Notes: generated by a model not told the origin, from the letters alone. DNA of 64,000 bases from Actinomycetospora corticicola (GCF_013409505.1 NZ_JACCBN010000001.1:3348001-3412000); one strand, 5' to 3'. Shown: positions 8,400 to 16,891, counted from the first letter of the stretch. Translations and numbers: made by a program.

Positions 8400-8453
8400 G
8401 TGGACGCTCCGTCCGGGTCCGGGCCCATTGGACACCGCGCCGCCTCCGCGAAT

Positions 8454-8472
8454 CCTGGTGAGAGTCCCTAGG
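8454..8472 (+). promoter_or_regulatory. Regulatory box copy 4
   Basis: CCTGGTGAGAGTCCCTAGG, with one change from the shared second half (CTAGG for CCAGG) and the conserved following G. It is 25 bp before the GTG at 8498, which opens the membrane protein, carotenoid oxygenase and P450 run. Confidence 0.6.
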
Positions 8473-8497
8473 GTCTGTCCGCCCGAGCGACCTCAGG

Positions 8498-9106
8498 GTG
8501 ACCGACGTGCGCAACAACGTGGCAGTGGGCTTCGCGCCCTGGATCGTGTTCTGGGTGATCTCGGCGCCGAGCACCTGGAAGTGGGCCTCGCTCGCGGCCC
8601 TGATCGTCGCGCTCGGGATCGCCCTGCCCGGGTTCGTCCCGGACCGGGCGGGCCGACGGGCGGGGATCTCCGCGCTCGACGGCGCGAGCCTGGCCTTCTT
8701 CGCGGTCGTCTCGGTGCTCGCGCTGGTCCTGCAACGCAACACGCTCGCCGTCCTGGAGCTCTACGCCCAGACACTGTCGATGGCCCTGCTGGCGGTGGTC
8801 GCGATCGTCGGAGCCGTCGTCGGCCGACCCTTCACCGCGTTCTACGCCCGCCAGGGGGTTCCCGAGCAGTACTGGGGGACGCCGGAGTTCCTGCGCGTCA
8901 ACCGGGTGATCAGCCTCGTCTGGGGGGCAGCCTTCGTCGTCATCGCCGTGGCGGGGTTCGTCGCCGTCCGCTACGCGGTGGCGCTCGATCTGCTGCAGTG
9001 GGTCGTGCCGGTGGTCGCGCTCGTCGCGGCCGCCCGCTTCACCCAGGCCTACACCGCCGACGACCGCACCGACCGGACCGGACCGACGCCGGAGCGTGCC
9101 GCGTGA
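8498..9106 (+). CDS. Integral membrane protein, first gene of oxygenase operon
   Basis: A 202-residue membrane protein with about six hydrophobic helices in pairs. Between them lies a cytoplasmic-looking loop with GRPFTAFYARQGVPEQYWGT and PEFLRVNRVISLVWG, a pattern seen in uncharacterised actinobacterial membrane proteins. No function is known to me. GTG 8498 is used as the start; GTG 8507 is possible. Its last codon overlaps the start of the carotenoid oxygenase by four bases (GTGA), so the two are translationally coupled and likely work together, for example in substrate handling at the membrane (inference). Confidence 0.65.
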   Translation: MTDVRNNVAVGFAPWIVFWVISAPSTWKWASLAALIVALGIALPGFVPDRAGRRAGISALDGASLAFFAVVSVLALVLQRNTLAVLELYAQTLSMALLAVVAIVGAVVGRPFTAFYARQGVPEQYWGTPEFLRVNRVISLVWGAAFVVIAVAGFVAVRYAVALDLLQWVVPVVALVAAARFTQAYTADDRTDRTGPTPERAA

Positions 9107-10527
9107 CCTCCCTGCCCGCCGGGCCGCACCCGGTGCCCGTCGACGTCACTCTCGTGCCCGAGCTGAACGGGTTGTTCGCGCCGACCTCGACCGAACACGA
9201 CCTGGGCGACCTCGAGGTCGTCGGGGAGCTCCCCGCCGAGCTCGACGGCGTGTACCTGCGCAACGGTCCGAACCCGCGGTTCGGCCCGCTCGGCTCCTAC
9301 TCCTACCCGCTCGACGGGGACGGGATGGTGCACGCCGTCCGGCTCGGCGGTGGACGGGCGCAGTACGCGAACCGCTTCGTCGAGACCCCGGCGCTGCGGG
9401 CCGAGGAGCGCGCCGGGCATGCCCTGTGGTCCGGGCTGATGACGATGTACATGCCCGACGCCACCGAGGTCTCCCCCGAGCTCGCCGGCACCAGGAAGGA
9501 CCTCCCGGACATCAACGTCGTGCGCCACGCGGGACGCACGCTCGCACTGGCCGAGTCCGGGACGCCGTTCGTCCTCTCCGACGACCTCTCGACCATCGGC
9601 CGGGAGACCTTCGGCGGCTCCCTGCCGGCGGGCATCACCGCGCACCCCAAGATCGACCCGCGCACCGGCGAGATGCTCGTCTTCTGCTACGGGTTCCGGG
9701 AGCCGTTCCTGACGTGGTCGGTCGTCGGACCCGACGGCGCCGTCCGTCGGACGCCCACCCCCGTCGCCGGCGTCGAACGCCCCACCATGATCCACGACAT
9801 GGCGATCACCGACCGGTTCGTCGTGCTGATCGTCGCGCCCTACTACTTCGACATCGGTGCCGCCATGAGCGGCGGGAGCCTGCTCTCGTGGCGCCCGGAC
9901 GAGGGGACCCGCATCGCCCTGATCCCCCGGGACGGGTCCGGGCCGCGCTGGTTCACCACCGAGACCTTCTGGTGCTGGCACCTCGCCAATGCCTACGACG
10001 ACGAGGACGGCTCCGTGGTCGTCGACCACGTCGCCTACGACGCCCCCGACACCCAGGACGGGACAGAGCACGAGGGCGACGACCCGCCCCGGCTCGCCCG
10101 GCTGCGGCTCGATCCCCGGACCGGCGCCGTCCGCACCGACCGGTCCTCGGAGTGGCGGGTCGAGTTCCCCCGCATCGACGACCGGGTCCTCGGCCGTCGT
10201 CATGACCGCATCGCCACGGTCGCCGCACGGACCGAGGGCGCCGACTGGGCCGACACGCTCGTCGTGACCGACCCGGGCAGTGGCCGCGAGGCGCACTGGA
10301 GCGCGCCGGAGCTCGCGATCGGCGAGCCCGTGTTCCTCGGCGACCCCACCGATCCCGACCCCGACCACGGCTGGTGGGGCAGCCTCGCCGTCGACCGCAC
10401 CGCGGACCTGAGCTGGTTCCTCCTCCTGCCCGCCGCCGATCCGGCCGGCGGACCGGTCGCACGGATCCGGATCCCCGTCCGGGTCCCGCTCGGCCTCCAC
10501 GGGGCCTGGCTCCCGACCGGACCCTGA
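9103..10527 (+). CDS. Carotenoid cleavage oxygenase family enzyme
   Basis: A 474-residue non-haem iron oxygenase of the carotenoid/lignostilbene cleavage family (RPE65 fold), which splits a C=C bond with O2. All four iron-binding histidines can be placed: H181 (AHPKIDP), H231 (MIHDMAITDRF), H293 (WHLANAYDDED) and H466 (LGLHGAW). The N-terminal PELNGLFAP, YLRNGPNPRF and DGDGMVHAVRL are typical. Length is normal for the family. The substrate (carotenoid, apocarotenoid or stilbene) cannot be told from sequence. The GTG start overlaps the upstream membrane-protein stop; a P450 follows 85 bp downstream. The pair suggests cleavage followed by hydroxylation of the product (inference). Confidence 0.9.
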   Translation: MTSLPAGPHPVPVDVTLVPELNGLFAPTSTEHDLGDLEVVGELPAELDGVYLRNGPNPRFGPLGSYSYPLDGDGMVHAVRLGGGRAQYANRFVETPALRAEERAGHALWSGLMTMYMPDATEVSPELAGTRKDLPDINVVRHAGRTLALAESGTPFVLSDDLSTIGRETFGGSLPAGITAHPKIDPRTGEMLVFCYGFREPFLTWSVVGPDGAVRRTPTPVAGVERPTMIHDMAITDRFVVLIVAPYYFDIGAAMSGGSLLSWRPDEGTRIALIPRDGSGPRWFTTETFWCWHLANAYDDEDGSVVVDHVAYDAPDTQDGTEHEGDDPPRLARLRLDPRTGAVRTDRSSEWRVEFPRIDDRVLGRRHDRIATVAARTEGADWADTLVVTDPGSGREAHWSAPELAIGEPVFLGDPTDPDPDHGWWGSLAVDRTADLSWFLLLPAADPAGGPVARIRIPVRVPLGLHGAWLPTGP

Positions 10528-10612
10528 TCCGGTCCCGGGCCCGCCGGCCCCACCCGGAGCCGGGTCCCGCCCGCTTCCTCGTCGATCGTCGGACCGACCG
10601 AAAGGCCTCCGC

Positions 10613-11803
10613 ATGGACATGGCGACCCTGCCCGACCTCGAGGACCCGGAGTTCCTCGTCGGCGACCGGAGCGCGGGCTACCGGGCGTTGCGGGACGACG
10701 CGCCCGTGCTCGCCCTCGGCGACACCTGGTTGGTGTCCCGGCACGCCGACGTCCAGGCGGTGCTGCGCACCCCGACCGGACGGATGCAGCCCCCGGGACA
10801 GGACGCACCGGCGTGGATGCGCCCCGGTCCCGCGCTGCGGCGCCTGCGGGCGAACATGGTGCAGACCGACCGGCCGGTGCACGACCGGCTCCGCCACGTC
10901 GTCGCCCCGCTGTTCACCGCGCACCACGTCGAGGCCTGGCGGGCCGCCGCGTCCGACGAGGTCGCCGCCGACCTCGACGGGATCGGCGCCGAGCCCCTCG
11001 ACGCGGTCCGTGAACTGGCCGCGAACGTCCCGCGCGGTGTCCTGCGGACGCTCCTCGGGATGCCCGACGAGGACTGGTCGATGCTGGTCGACATCCAGCA
11101 CGACTTCCTCATGATCTTCTCGCCGTTCCCATTGCCCCCCGAGCAGCAGGACCGGCTCGACGAGGTCGCCGGGTTCTTCCTCGACTACTTCGACGCCCTG
11201 CTGGGCCGCACCGCGGAGCCGACGGACCTCGTCCGCCGGCTGCTCGACGCGGAGGGCCGCGGCGACCTGTCGCACGACGAGGTGCTCTCGATCATGCACA
11301 CCGTCCTCGACGCCGGGTTCGAGACGACGCGGACCTCGATCTCCAACCTGCTCGAGTTCTTTGCGACGGCTCCCGGTCTGTTCGATCGTCTCCGCCGCGA
11401 CGAGACGCTGATCCCCACGACGGTGGAGGAGTCGCTGCGGCTGCGCGCCCCGTTGCACACCATGCCGCGGATCCTCGGCGAGGACCGGACGATGTCGGAC
11501 GGGACCGTGGTGCCGGCGGGCGCGACCACGCTGTGCCTGATCGGGGCGGCCAACCTCGACGAGCGGGTGTTCCCCGATCCCGACCGGCTCGACCCGCAGC
11601 GGGACGAGGCCGGGCGGCACCAGTCGTTCGGTGGCGGCCTGCACCACTGCCTCGGCGCGCCGCTCGCCCGACTCCAGCTCCACGAGACCGTCCACGGACT
11701 CGTCCGCCGGTTCTCCCGGGTCGAACTCGTCGGGGAACCGACGCGCTACGCCTCGCTGATGTTCCCCTCGCTCTCGACGCTCCCGCTGCGGCTCGGTCGC
11801 TGA
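10613..11803 (+). CDS. Cytochrome P450
   Basis: A 396-residue bacterial class-I P450. The haem-binding loop is FGGGLHHCLGAPLAR with Cys346 as thiolate ligand, the I-helix oxygen motif is AGFETT, and the ExxR motif is in EESLRL. No ferredoxin or reductase gene adjoins; a ferredoxin-reductase-like protein lies at 41480 but is far away. It uses ATG at 10613 (GAAAGGCC upstream is a weak ribosome site). Same strand and same putative regulon as the carotenoid oxygenase, so an apocarotenoid or terpenoid substrate is a reasonable guess, not shown. It converges on the CocE-like hydrolase, 36 bp away. Confidence 0.92.
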   Translation: MDMATLPDLEDPEFLVGDRSAGYRALRDDAPVLALGDTWLVSRHADVQAVLRTPTGRMQPPGQDAPAWMRPGPALRRLRANMVQTDRPVHDRLRHVVAPLFTAHHVEAWRAAASDEVAADLDGIGAEPLDAVRELAANVPRGVLRTLLGMPDEDWSMLVDIQHDFLMIFSPFPLPPEQQDRLDEVAGFFLDYFDALLGRTAEPTDLVRRLLDAEGRGDLSHDEVLSIMHTVLDAGFETTRTSISNLLEFFATAPGLFDRLRRDETLIPTTVEESLRLRAPLHTMPRILGEDRTMSDGTVVPAGATTLCLIGAANLDERVFPDPDRLDPQRDEAGRHQSFGGGLHHCLGAPLARLQLHETVHGLVRRFSRVELVGEPTRYASLMFPSLSTLPLRLGR

Positions 11804-11839
11804 ACGGACGCCGTCTCGGGACCCGCGGCCACGACGACG

Positions 11840-13435
11840 TCAGGTCACGAGCGTCGCCGTGTGCACCGTGTGGGTCGCGACGACCGCCTCGTCGAGCGTC
11901 CCGTGCTCCGGTGCGGTCGCGGTGTGGAGATTGCGGCTGCGGCGCGGGAAGGACGAGCCCGCGATCTGCACGCGGAGCCGGTGGCCCGCGCGGAACACGT
12001 GTGCGGTGTCGTGCAGCTCCACCGTGACCGCCACCCGCTCGTCCGGCGCCACGAGCCGCCCCAGGGACACCCGCAGCCGCACTGCGCCCTCCGCGACCGG
12101 GACCGCGTAGCCGTCCGGCTCGACGTCGACCAGCGTCACGCACACGTCCGCGTCCACCGCCGTCGTCGAGAACTCCAGCTCGAGGCACGGGCGGCCGACC
12201 ACCGTCATCGGCTCGGGCAGGGGCTCCGTCGCCAGCGCCAGGACGTCGTCGCGCCCGTCGAGCACGCGCTGGTCCTGGATGCCGTCCGGGCCGAGCGGGG
12301 GCGCGGACATGGCCCCACCCGTCGTCGGGACCGGGTTGCGGGGATCGGCGCGGAAGGCCGCCGGCTCCCGCAGGAGCTCCACCCGGACGCCGGACGACGG
12401 GGGCGGCCAGCTCGCCGCGCTCGCCCACCGGTTCTCGCCACCGACGTAGTAGTGCACGGGGTCGTCGGTGAGGAAGCGGTGGCGGCCCTCGCCACCGCGC
12501 AGGTGGCGGTCGAACCAGGCGGCGATCAGCGGACCCCACGCGCCGACGCCGCCGGCGGTGTCCGGCAGCACCCGCGCCCCGGTGTGCCCGGTGTAGACCC
12601 CGCCGTGCGCCCACGGGCCGGCGACGAACCGGTGCGGGTCCCCCAGCGCGGAGGCGAGTCGGAACATCGGCGGCGACAGGAAGTCCCGGTAGGCCGCGAC
12701 CTGCAGCAGCGGGACCTGGACCAGCGACGGGTCGCGGTGGACGTTCGGGTGCCGGTGCCACCAGGGGTCGCCGGGTCCGTGGGCGAGCCGGTCGTGCCAG
12801 GCCGGCGCGATCGTCGGGTCCTCGAGCACCGGCACGGCGGTCAGCGGCAGCGTGGACACCGTGCCGAGCGGGTCGGTCGCCGCACGCTGCACGTCCGCGA
12901 GCCGGTCGAGCCGACCGGTGCGCCGCAGCGTGTCGACGGTCTGACCGAGCGAATAGAGCGCGAGGAAGCCCAGCTCGAACGTGCCGCCCGGCCACGAGGT
13001 GGCCTCCATGTCCGCGCCGCCGATCATCGCGAGCGCCGCCCGCAGGTGCGGAGGCCGGGCCGCGACGGCGTTGAGCGCCGCGATCGCGTGGTACGACGAG
13101 CCGTAGATGCCGACGTCGCCCGTGCTCCACGGCTGCGCGGCCGCCCACTCGACGGCGTCGTACCCGTCGTCGACCTCCTGCACCGCGAAGTCGGTCTCGC
13201 CGCCGGAGGCGAACCGCCCGCGCACGTCCTGCACCACGACGGCGAAGCCCTGCCGCGCCAGCCACAGCGGGTCGGCGACGATCGCGCTCACGAGCGTGGG
13301 GTCGGCGCGGTCGTAGGGCGTGCGGTGCAGCAACGTCGGCCAGGCGCCCTCGGCGTCGGGCCGGTAGACGTCGGCGACGAGCACGACGCCGTCGCGGGTG
13401 GTCATCTCGACGCCGCTGTCGATCACGGGGCTCAC
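11840..13435 (-). CDS. CocE/NonD family alpha/beta hydrolase
   Basis: A 531-residue X-prolyl dipeptidyl-peptidase/cocaine-esterase-type hydrolase. The N-terminal alpha/beta fold has DVYRPDAEG, RTPYDR, VVVQDVRGRFASGGE and the nucleophile elbow GIYGSSYHA, with Ser in the GxS(Y) position. VAGPWAHGG supplies the catalytic His. The C-terminal jelly-roll domain ends RAGHRLRVQIAGSSFPR, a hallmark of the family. These enzymes hydrolyse esters, amides or acylated antibiotics. No signal peptide is seen, so it is probably cytoplasmic. The substrate is unknown. It converges on the P450. Confidence 0.85.
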   Translation of the reverse strand: MSPVIDSGVEMTTRDGVVLVADVYRPDAEGAWPTLLHRTPYDRADPTLVSAIVADPLWLARQGFAVVVQDVRGRFASGGETDFAVQEVDDGYDAVEWAAAQPWSTGDVGIYGSSYHAIAALNAVAARPPHLRAALAMIGGADMEATSWPGGTFELGFLALYSLGQTVDTLRRTGRLDRLADVQRAATDPLGTVSTLPLTAVPVLEDPTIAPAWHDRLAHGPGDPWWHRHPNVHRDPSLVQVPLLQVAAYRDFLSPPMFRLASALGDPHRFVAGPWAHGGVYTGHTGARVLPDTAGGVGAWGPLIAAWFDRHLRGGEGRHRFLTDDPVHYYVGGENRWASAASWPPPSSGVRVELLREPAAFRADPRNPVPTTGGAMSAPPLGPDGIQDQRVLDGRDDVLALATEPLPEPMTVVGRPCLELEFSTTAVDADVCVTLVDVEPDGYAVPVAEGAVRLRVSLGRLVAPDERVAVTVELHDTAHVFRAGHRLRVQIAGSSFPRRSRNLHTATAPEHGTLDEAVVATHTVHTATLVT

Positions 13436-13453
13436 GGCGCGAGCGTAGGGCCC

Positions 13454-14038
13454 TCAGGCGCTCGCGCCTGCCTCGACCGGGCCGAGATAGGTACCCGGCC
13501 GCGTCGCCCCGTCCTGGCGCAGGACCCCGCCGCCCGGCCAGTCGAGCACCGCCGAGTGCGTCTCGTCCGGCGGGGTGATCACGAGCTTCGTCGGGGTCCA
13601 GTCCCCGGGCAGCCAGGTGACCACGGTGTGCGCCTTCTCCCCCGGTGCCAGCCGCACGGTCTGTGGCGCCACCGAGGAGCGGGGCAACGAGTACGTGGGG
13701 CCGTAGGTCGGGTTCGGCGGCCCGTCGAGGTCGACCCCGCCGAACCCGAACATCGTGCACGTCGCGCCGGAGACGTTCGTCCAGGTCACCGTGGTGTGCC
13801 GTTGCCCGGCCTCCCCGGTGGTGAGCGTGACCTGCGGCCGGACGTCGGTGAGCGCGCACTTTCCCTTCACCGGCGCAGCGCTGCTGGTCGGGCTCTCCGT
13901 CACCGGGGCCGCGGCGGTCGCGGACGGCGGCGCCGTCACGGTCACGGTGGCGGGCGGTGTCGCCGGCGGCGTGCCGGTCGAGCAGCCCGCGAGCACCGCG
14001 ACCGTCAGGGCTACTGGTATGAACCACTGGACGCGCAT
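13454..14038 (-). CDS. Lipoprotein with DUF4232 domain
   Basis: A 194-residue exported lipoprotein. The signal peptide ends in a clear lipobox (VAVLAGCS), followed by a Pro/Thr/Ala linker and a DUF4232 domain from CALTDVRPQVTL to the end, including RHTTVTWTNVSGATCTMFGFGGVDL. DUF4232 proteins are common in actinobacteria, are held at the outer face of the membrane, and have no known activity; the two Cys of the domain probably pair. It stands alone between a hydrolase and an MDR dehydrogenase on the same strand. Confidence 0.85.
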   Translation of the reverse strand: MRVQWFIPVALTVAVLAGCSTGTPPATPPATVTVTAPPSATAAAPVTESPTSSAAPVKGKCALTDVRPQVTLTTGEAGQRHTTVTWTNVSGATCTMFGFGGVDLDGPPNPTYGPTYSLPRSSVAPQTVRLAPGEKAHTVVTWLPGDWTPTKLVITPPDETHSAVLDWPGGGVLRQDGATRPGTYLGPVEAGASA

Positions 14039-14072
14039 GGCACCACTGTGGCCCGCTGCTCCGTTCGGCGCA

Positions 14073-15155
14073 TCACGACGCGCGGGACGCCGTCCCGTCG
14101 GGCACCAGGACCACGAACCCCGCGCCGCCCGCCCGCGCCGCGAGGTCGAGCGCGCCCGTGGGGTCGTCGAGACCCACGGTGCTGACCGGCAGGGACGCCA
14201 GGTCGAGCACGCCCGCCGCGGCCTGCCGCCAGACGCGCAGCAGGGTCTCCCGACGGGACATCCACGAGCCGATCAACCGCAGGCGGCGGCGCATCAGCAG
14301 GCCGTACGGGATCACGAGGTCCTCCCGCACGCCGCCGACCAGCACCATCGCGCCGCCCGGGCGCACCGCGTCCAGGCCCGCGAGCGTCGGCTCCGCACTC
14401 GGCACCGGGCCGAGCGCGTCGAGGACCACGTCCACCTCGCCGATCGCCGCGGTGGTCCCGGCGCGGTCCACCAGCGGGACCGCCTGCACCCGCGGGTCCA
14501 CACCGACGAGGCGTTCCAGCAGGTCGACGTTCCGTCCCACTGCCACCACCCGCGAGGCGCCCGCCGCGAGCGCCAGGTGCGCCCCCGCCGTCCCGAGCTG
14601 CCCGGTCGCGCCGAGCACCGCCACCTCGTGCCCCGCCCGCAGGTCCGCCCGGTCGAGCGCCTCGGCCGCGATCGCGAACCAGCCGAGCAGCGCCTCGTGC
14701 GGCGCCCCGGTCGCCCCCGGCAGCCGGATGAGCGCGGAGGCGCGGGCGAGGGTGCGCTCGGCGAAGGTCCCGTCGCGCCACCGGTCCTGCATCGCCGCGA
14801 TCGTCGGGGTCCGCTCCCCGCGGCCGCCGATCCCGGTCCAGCCCGTGAGGAACTCCTCCGGCGCGACCACGTCGTCCGAGCCGAGCAGGCCGACGTGCGC
14901 CACCACGTCGCCGACCCCGAACCCGAACACGTCCTCCCCGACCGCCAGCACCCGCCCGATCCCGCCGACCCCCATCACCAGCGGGGTCGGCACCCCGCCG
15001 CGCGGGCCGGCCTGGGTCACGACGTCGGTGTAGGCCGGGACGTGGACGGCGAGCACCTCGAGCAGCACCCCGTCCGGTCGGAGGTCCGGCTCCGGCACGT
15101 CGGCCAGGCGGAGGGCGGCCCCGGGTTCGTCGAGCATCCATGCGCGCATGGCCAC
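14073..15155 (-). CDS. MDR-superfamily (zinc-type alcohol/quinone) dehydrogenase
   Basis: A 360-residue medium-chain dehydrogenase/reductase. The N-terminal GroES-like domain starts MRAWMLDEPGAALRLADVPEPDL. The Rossmann domain has the nucleotide loop LGATGQLGTAGAHLALAAGA and VVAVGRN, which suits NADP. The catalytic-zinc cysteines and the structural-zinc Cys cluster of true alcohol dehydrogenases are not visible, so it is nearer the zinc-independent quinone-reductase or enoyl-reductase branch. Two ATGs in frame (15155 and six bases inside) could start it. It is divergent from the XRE-MmyB regulator, a common arrangement in which such regulators control the neighbouring dehydrogenase. Confidence 0.8.
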   Translation of the reverse strand: MAMRAWMLDEPGAALRLADVPEPDLRPDGVLLEVLAVHVPAYTDVVTQAGPRGGVPTPLVMGVGGIGRVLAVGEDVFGFGVGDVVAHVGLLGSDDVVAPEEFLTGWTGIGGRGERTPTIAAMQDRWRDGTFAERTLARASALIRLPGATGAPHEALLGWFAIAAEALDRADLRAGHEVAVLGATGQLGTAGAHLALAAGASRVVAVGRNVDLLERLVGVDPRVQAVPLVDRAGTTAAIGEVDVVLDALGPVPSAEPTLAGLDAVRPGGAMVLVGGVREDLVIPYGLLMRRRLRLIGSWMSRRETLLRVWRQAAAGVLDLASLPVSTVGLDDPTGALDLAARAGGAGFVVLVPDGTASRAS

Positions 15156-15174
15156 GACCCTGCGCTCTGCCTAG

Positions 15175-15206
15175 CCTGGTATCCATCCGCCGTTCATCCT
15201 GGTACC
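15175..15206. promoter_or_regulatory. Direct-repeat element in divergent promoter
   Basis: CCTGGTATCC at 15175-15184 and CCTGGTACC at 15198-15206 share CCTGGTA, with starts 23 bp apart, in the 61-bp gap between the MDR dehydrogenase and the XRE-MmyB regulator. This spacing suits two dimers on one DNA face. The likely binder is the adjacent regulator (inference). Confidence 0.45.
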
Positions 15207-15216
15207 GGAGGTACTC

Positions 15217-16014
15217 GTGACCACTGTCTCCGACGGTCGAGCTCCGCTGCGCTCCGTCTCCGGGGAGCTGGGCGCCTTCCTGCGGCACCGCCGGGAACAC
15301 CGCTCCCCCGACGACGTCGGGCTCCCCGCCGGTGGGCGGCGGCGGACGCCGGGCCTGCGGCGGGAGGAGGTCGCCCTGGTCTCCGGGGTGAGCACCAGCT
15401 GGTACACCTTCCTCGAGCAGGGGCGGCCGGTCCGCCCGTCCGCGCAGGTGCTGGGGGCGATCTCGGGCACGCTCGGCCTCACCGACGACGAGCGCGACCA
15501 CCTCTTCCGTCTCGCCGGCCTCGTGCCCGACGCCCCGGCCGCCGGGCCGGAGCGGGTCGACCCGGCCCTCGCCGACGTCGTCGACGCGCTCGACCCGCGC
15601 CCGGCCTACGTCACCGCCGCGAGCTTCGACGTGCTCGCCGCCAACGACGCGGCCCGCGCCCTCTTCCGCGGCATCACGCCCAACGTCGCGCTGTGGGTGT
15701 TCACCGACCCGACGGCGGGCGAGGTGCTCGTCGACCGCGAGGAGGTCGCCCTCGGCGTCCTCGCCCGCCTGCGGTCGGCCCGGGCGCGCCATCCCGACGA
15801 CGGGCGGGTCGCCGAGGTCGTGGCGCGGCTGCGGGAGAGCTCCGACGAGGCCGCGCGCTGGTGGGACCGGCAGGACGTGCGCGACGACCGGTCGGGCCGC
15901 AAGCGCGTCCGGCGTCCGGACGGCACCGTCGTCACGCTGACCCACACCGCCCTGCACCCCGCGGAGCGGCCCGACCTGACGCTGGTGGTCTACGGCCCGT
16001 CGGACGCCGCGTAG
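15217..16014 (+). CDS. XRE-family regulator with MmyB-like ligand domain
   Basis: A 265-residue regulator. The N-terminal helix-turn-helix is of the XRE type (LGAFLRHRREHRSPDDVGLP, RTPGLRREEVALVSGVSTSWYTFLEQGR). The C-terminal part (ALDPRPAYVTAASFDVLAAN, NVALWVFTDP, LRSARARHPDDGRVAEVVARL) is the MmyB-type ligand-binding domain, which in studied relatives binds a small hydrophobic ligand. GTG 15217 has GGAGG five bases upstream. Its stop codon is the start of a 9-bp tandem repeat. A role controlling the divergent MDR dehydrogenase is the usual pattern for this family (inference). Confidence 0.85.
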   Translation: MTTVSDGRAPLRSVSGELGAFLRHRREHRSPDDVGLPAGGRRRTPGLRREEVALVSGVSTSWYTFLEQGRPVRPSAQVLGAISGTLGLTDDERDHLFRLAGLVPDAPAAGPERVDPALADVVDALDPRPAYVTAASFDVLAANDAARALFRGITPNVALWVFTDPTAGEVLVDREEVALGVLARLRSARARHPDDGRVAEVVARLRESSDEAARWWDRQDVRDDRSGRKRVRRPDGTVVTLTHTALHPAERPDLTLVVYGPSDAA

Positions 16015-16055
16015 GCCGAGCAGGCCGAGTAGGCCGAGTAGGCCGAGTAGGCCGA
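16011..16055. repeat. Five tandem 9-bp repeats (GTAGGCCGA)
   Basis: Five consecutive units, four GTAGGCCGA and one GCAGGCCGA, cover the last codon and stop of the XRE-MmyB gene and end 4 bp before the DUF5134 gene stop. Such microsatellite-like arrays between convergent genes can change length by slippage. Each unit adds a TAG in the regulator frame, so expansion would not alter the protein. Confidence 0.9.
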
Positions 16056-16059
16056 GTGG

Positions 16060-16746
16060 TCAGATACCGAGGAGCAGCATCGCCGCCATGGCGACGCCCA
16101 TCCCGGCCTGACCGACGAGCTGGACCCGGCCGTGCGCGAGGAGCCGGACCGGGCGGGTCGCCACCGCGACGGAGCCGCCGACGATCGGCTCCGGCTCGTG
16201 GCACGGCGCCCGCCGCGTGACCACCACGGCCGTCGCGACCGCGTGGCCCACCAGGTAGAGCGCGAGCAGCCCGGCGACGACCTGCAGCGGCGTGAACGCG
16301 GCCGCCGGCGCCTCCGGCATGACCATCCCCGGCATCTCCGCCCCGGCCGGCATCGCGTGCGCGTGTCCGCCGCCCGGCGCCATCGCCACGTACATCGCGA
16401 CCATCGCCGCGTTCACCAGCAGCAGGTGCACCGGGTGTCCCGTGCAGCGGTCGCGCCCGATGATCGAGCCGAGCGGCTCGCCGAGCAGCCGCGAGGTCAG
16501 CAGCACGCCCAGCCAGCCGGCCGCGGCGACCCCGAACACCAGCACCCCGACCCCGGGCACCACGAGGTCCGCCGTCGCCGGCGCCGCCATGAGGATCATC
16601 CCGACGCCCATGACGACGTGGTTGGCCTCCGCCGCGGCGAGCCGGCGGCTGCGCTGCGCGCCGTGGGCGGCGAGCGAGAGGCCGCACAGGGCCGTCGTCA
16701 GGACGAAGAGCGTCGCGATCGCGACGCCCAGGAATCCGTCCACCAC
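16060..16746 (-). CDS. DUF5134 membrane protein with His/Met-rich loop
   Basis: A 228-residue protein with six or seven hydrophobic helices, matching the DUF5134 layout (HVVMGVGMILMA; HPVHLLLVNAAMVAMYVAM). Between helices lies GGGHAHAMPAGAEMPGMVMP, rich in His and Met, which is the type of sequence that binds copper in periplasmic proteins. Divergent CopD/CtaG and nearby copA strengthen a copper role (inference). Start ATG 16746. The 145-bp gap to the divergent CtaG gene holds a candidate dyad operator. Confidence 0.7.
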   Translation of the reverse strand: MVDGFLGVAIATLFVLTTALCGLSLAAHGAQRSRRLAAAEANHVVMGVGMILMAAPATADLVVPGVGVLVFGVAAAGWLGVLLTSRLLGEPLGSIIGRDRCTGHPVHLLLVNAAMVAMYVAMAPGGGHAHAMPAGAEMPGMVMPEAPAAAFTPLQVVAGLLALYLVGHAVATAVVVTRRAPCHEPEPIVGGSVAVATRPVRLLAHGRVQLVGQAGMGVAMAAMLLLGI

Positions 16747-16857
16747 GGCGGTCCTCCCAGCGGTTGTCTCCCCATGACCGTACGAGGCGTTCAGCTGTTC
16801 TCAGGTTCGCGGCGGTCGGGCCGCGCTGTGCAGCCTAGGCCGCTGGTGGACACTGTG

Positions 16858-16874
16858 TATTACAGGCTGTCGTA
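16858..16874. promoter_or_regulatory. Candidate dyad operator before CopD/CtaG gene
   Basis: The 17-bp segment TATTACAGGCTGTCGTA has dyad symmetry TAnnACAGnCTGTnnTA. It resembles loosely the operator shape of BlaI/CopY-type repressors. It lies 17 bp before the GTG at 16892. No such repressor is encoded in the window, so this is a weak call. Confidence 0.3.
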
Positions 16875-16891
16875 CGAGGAGGTCGCCGGTC

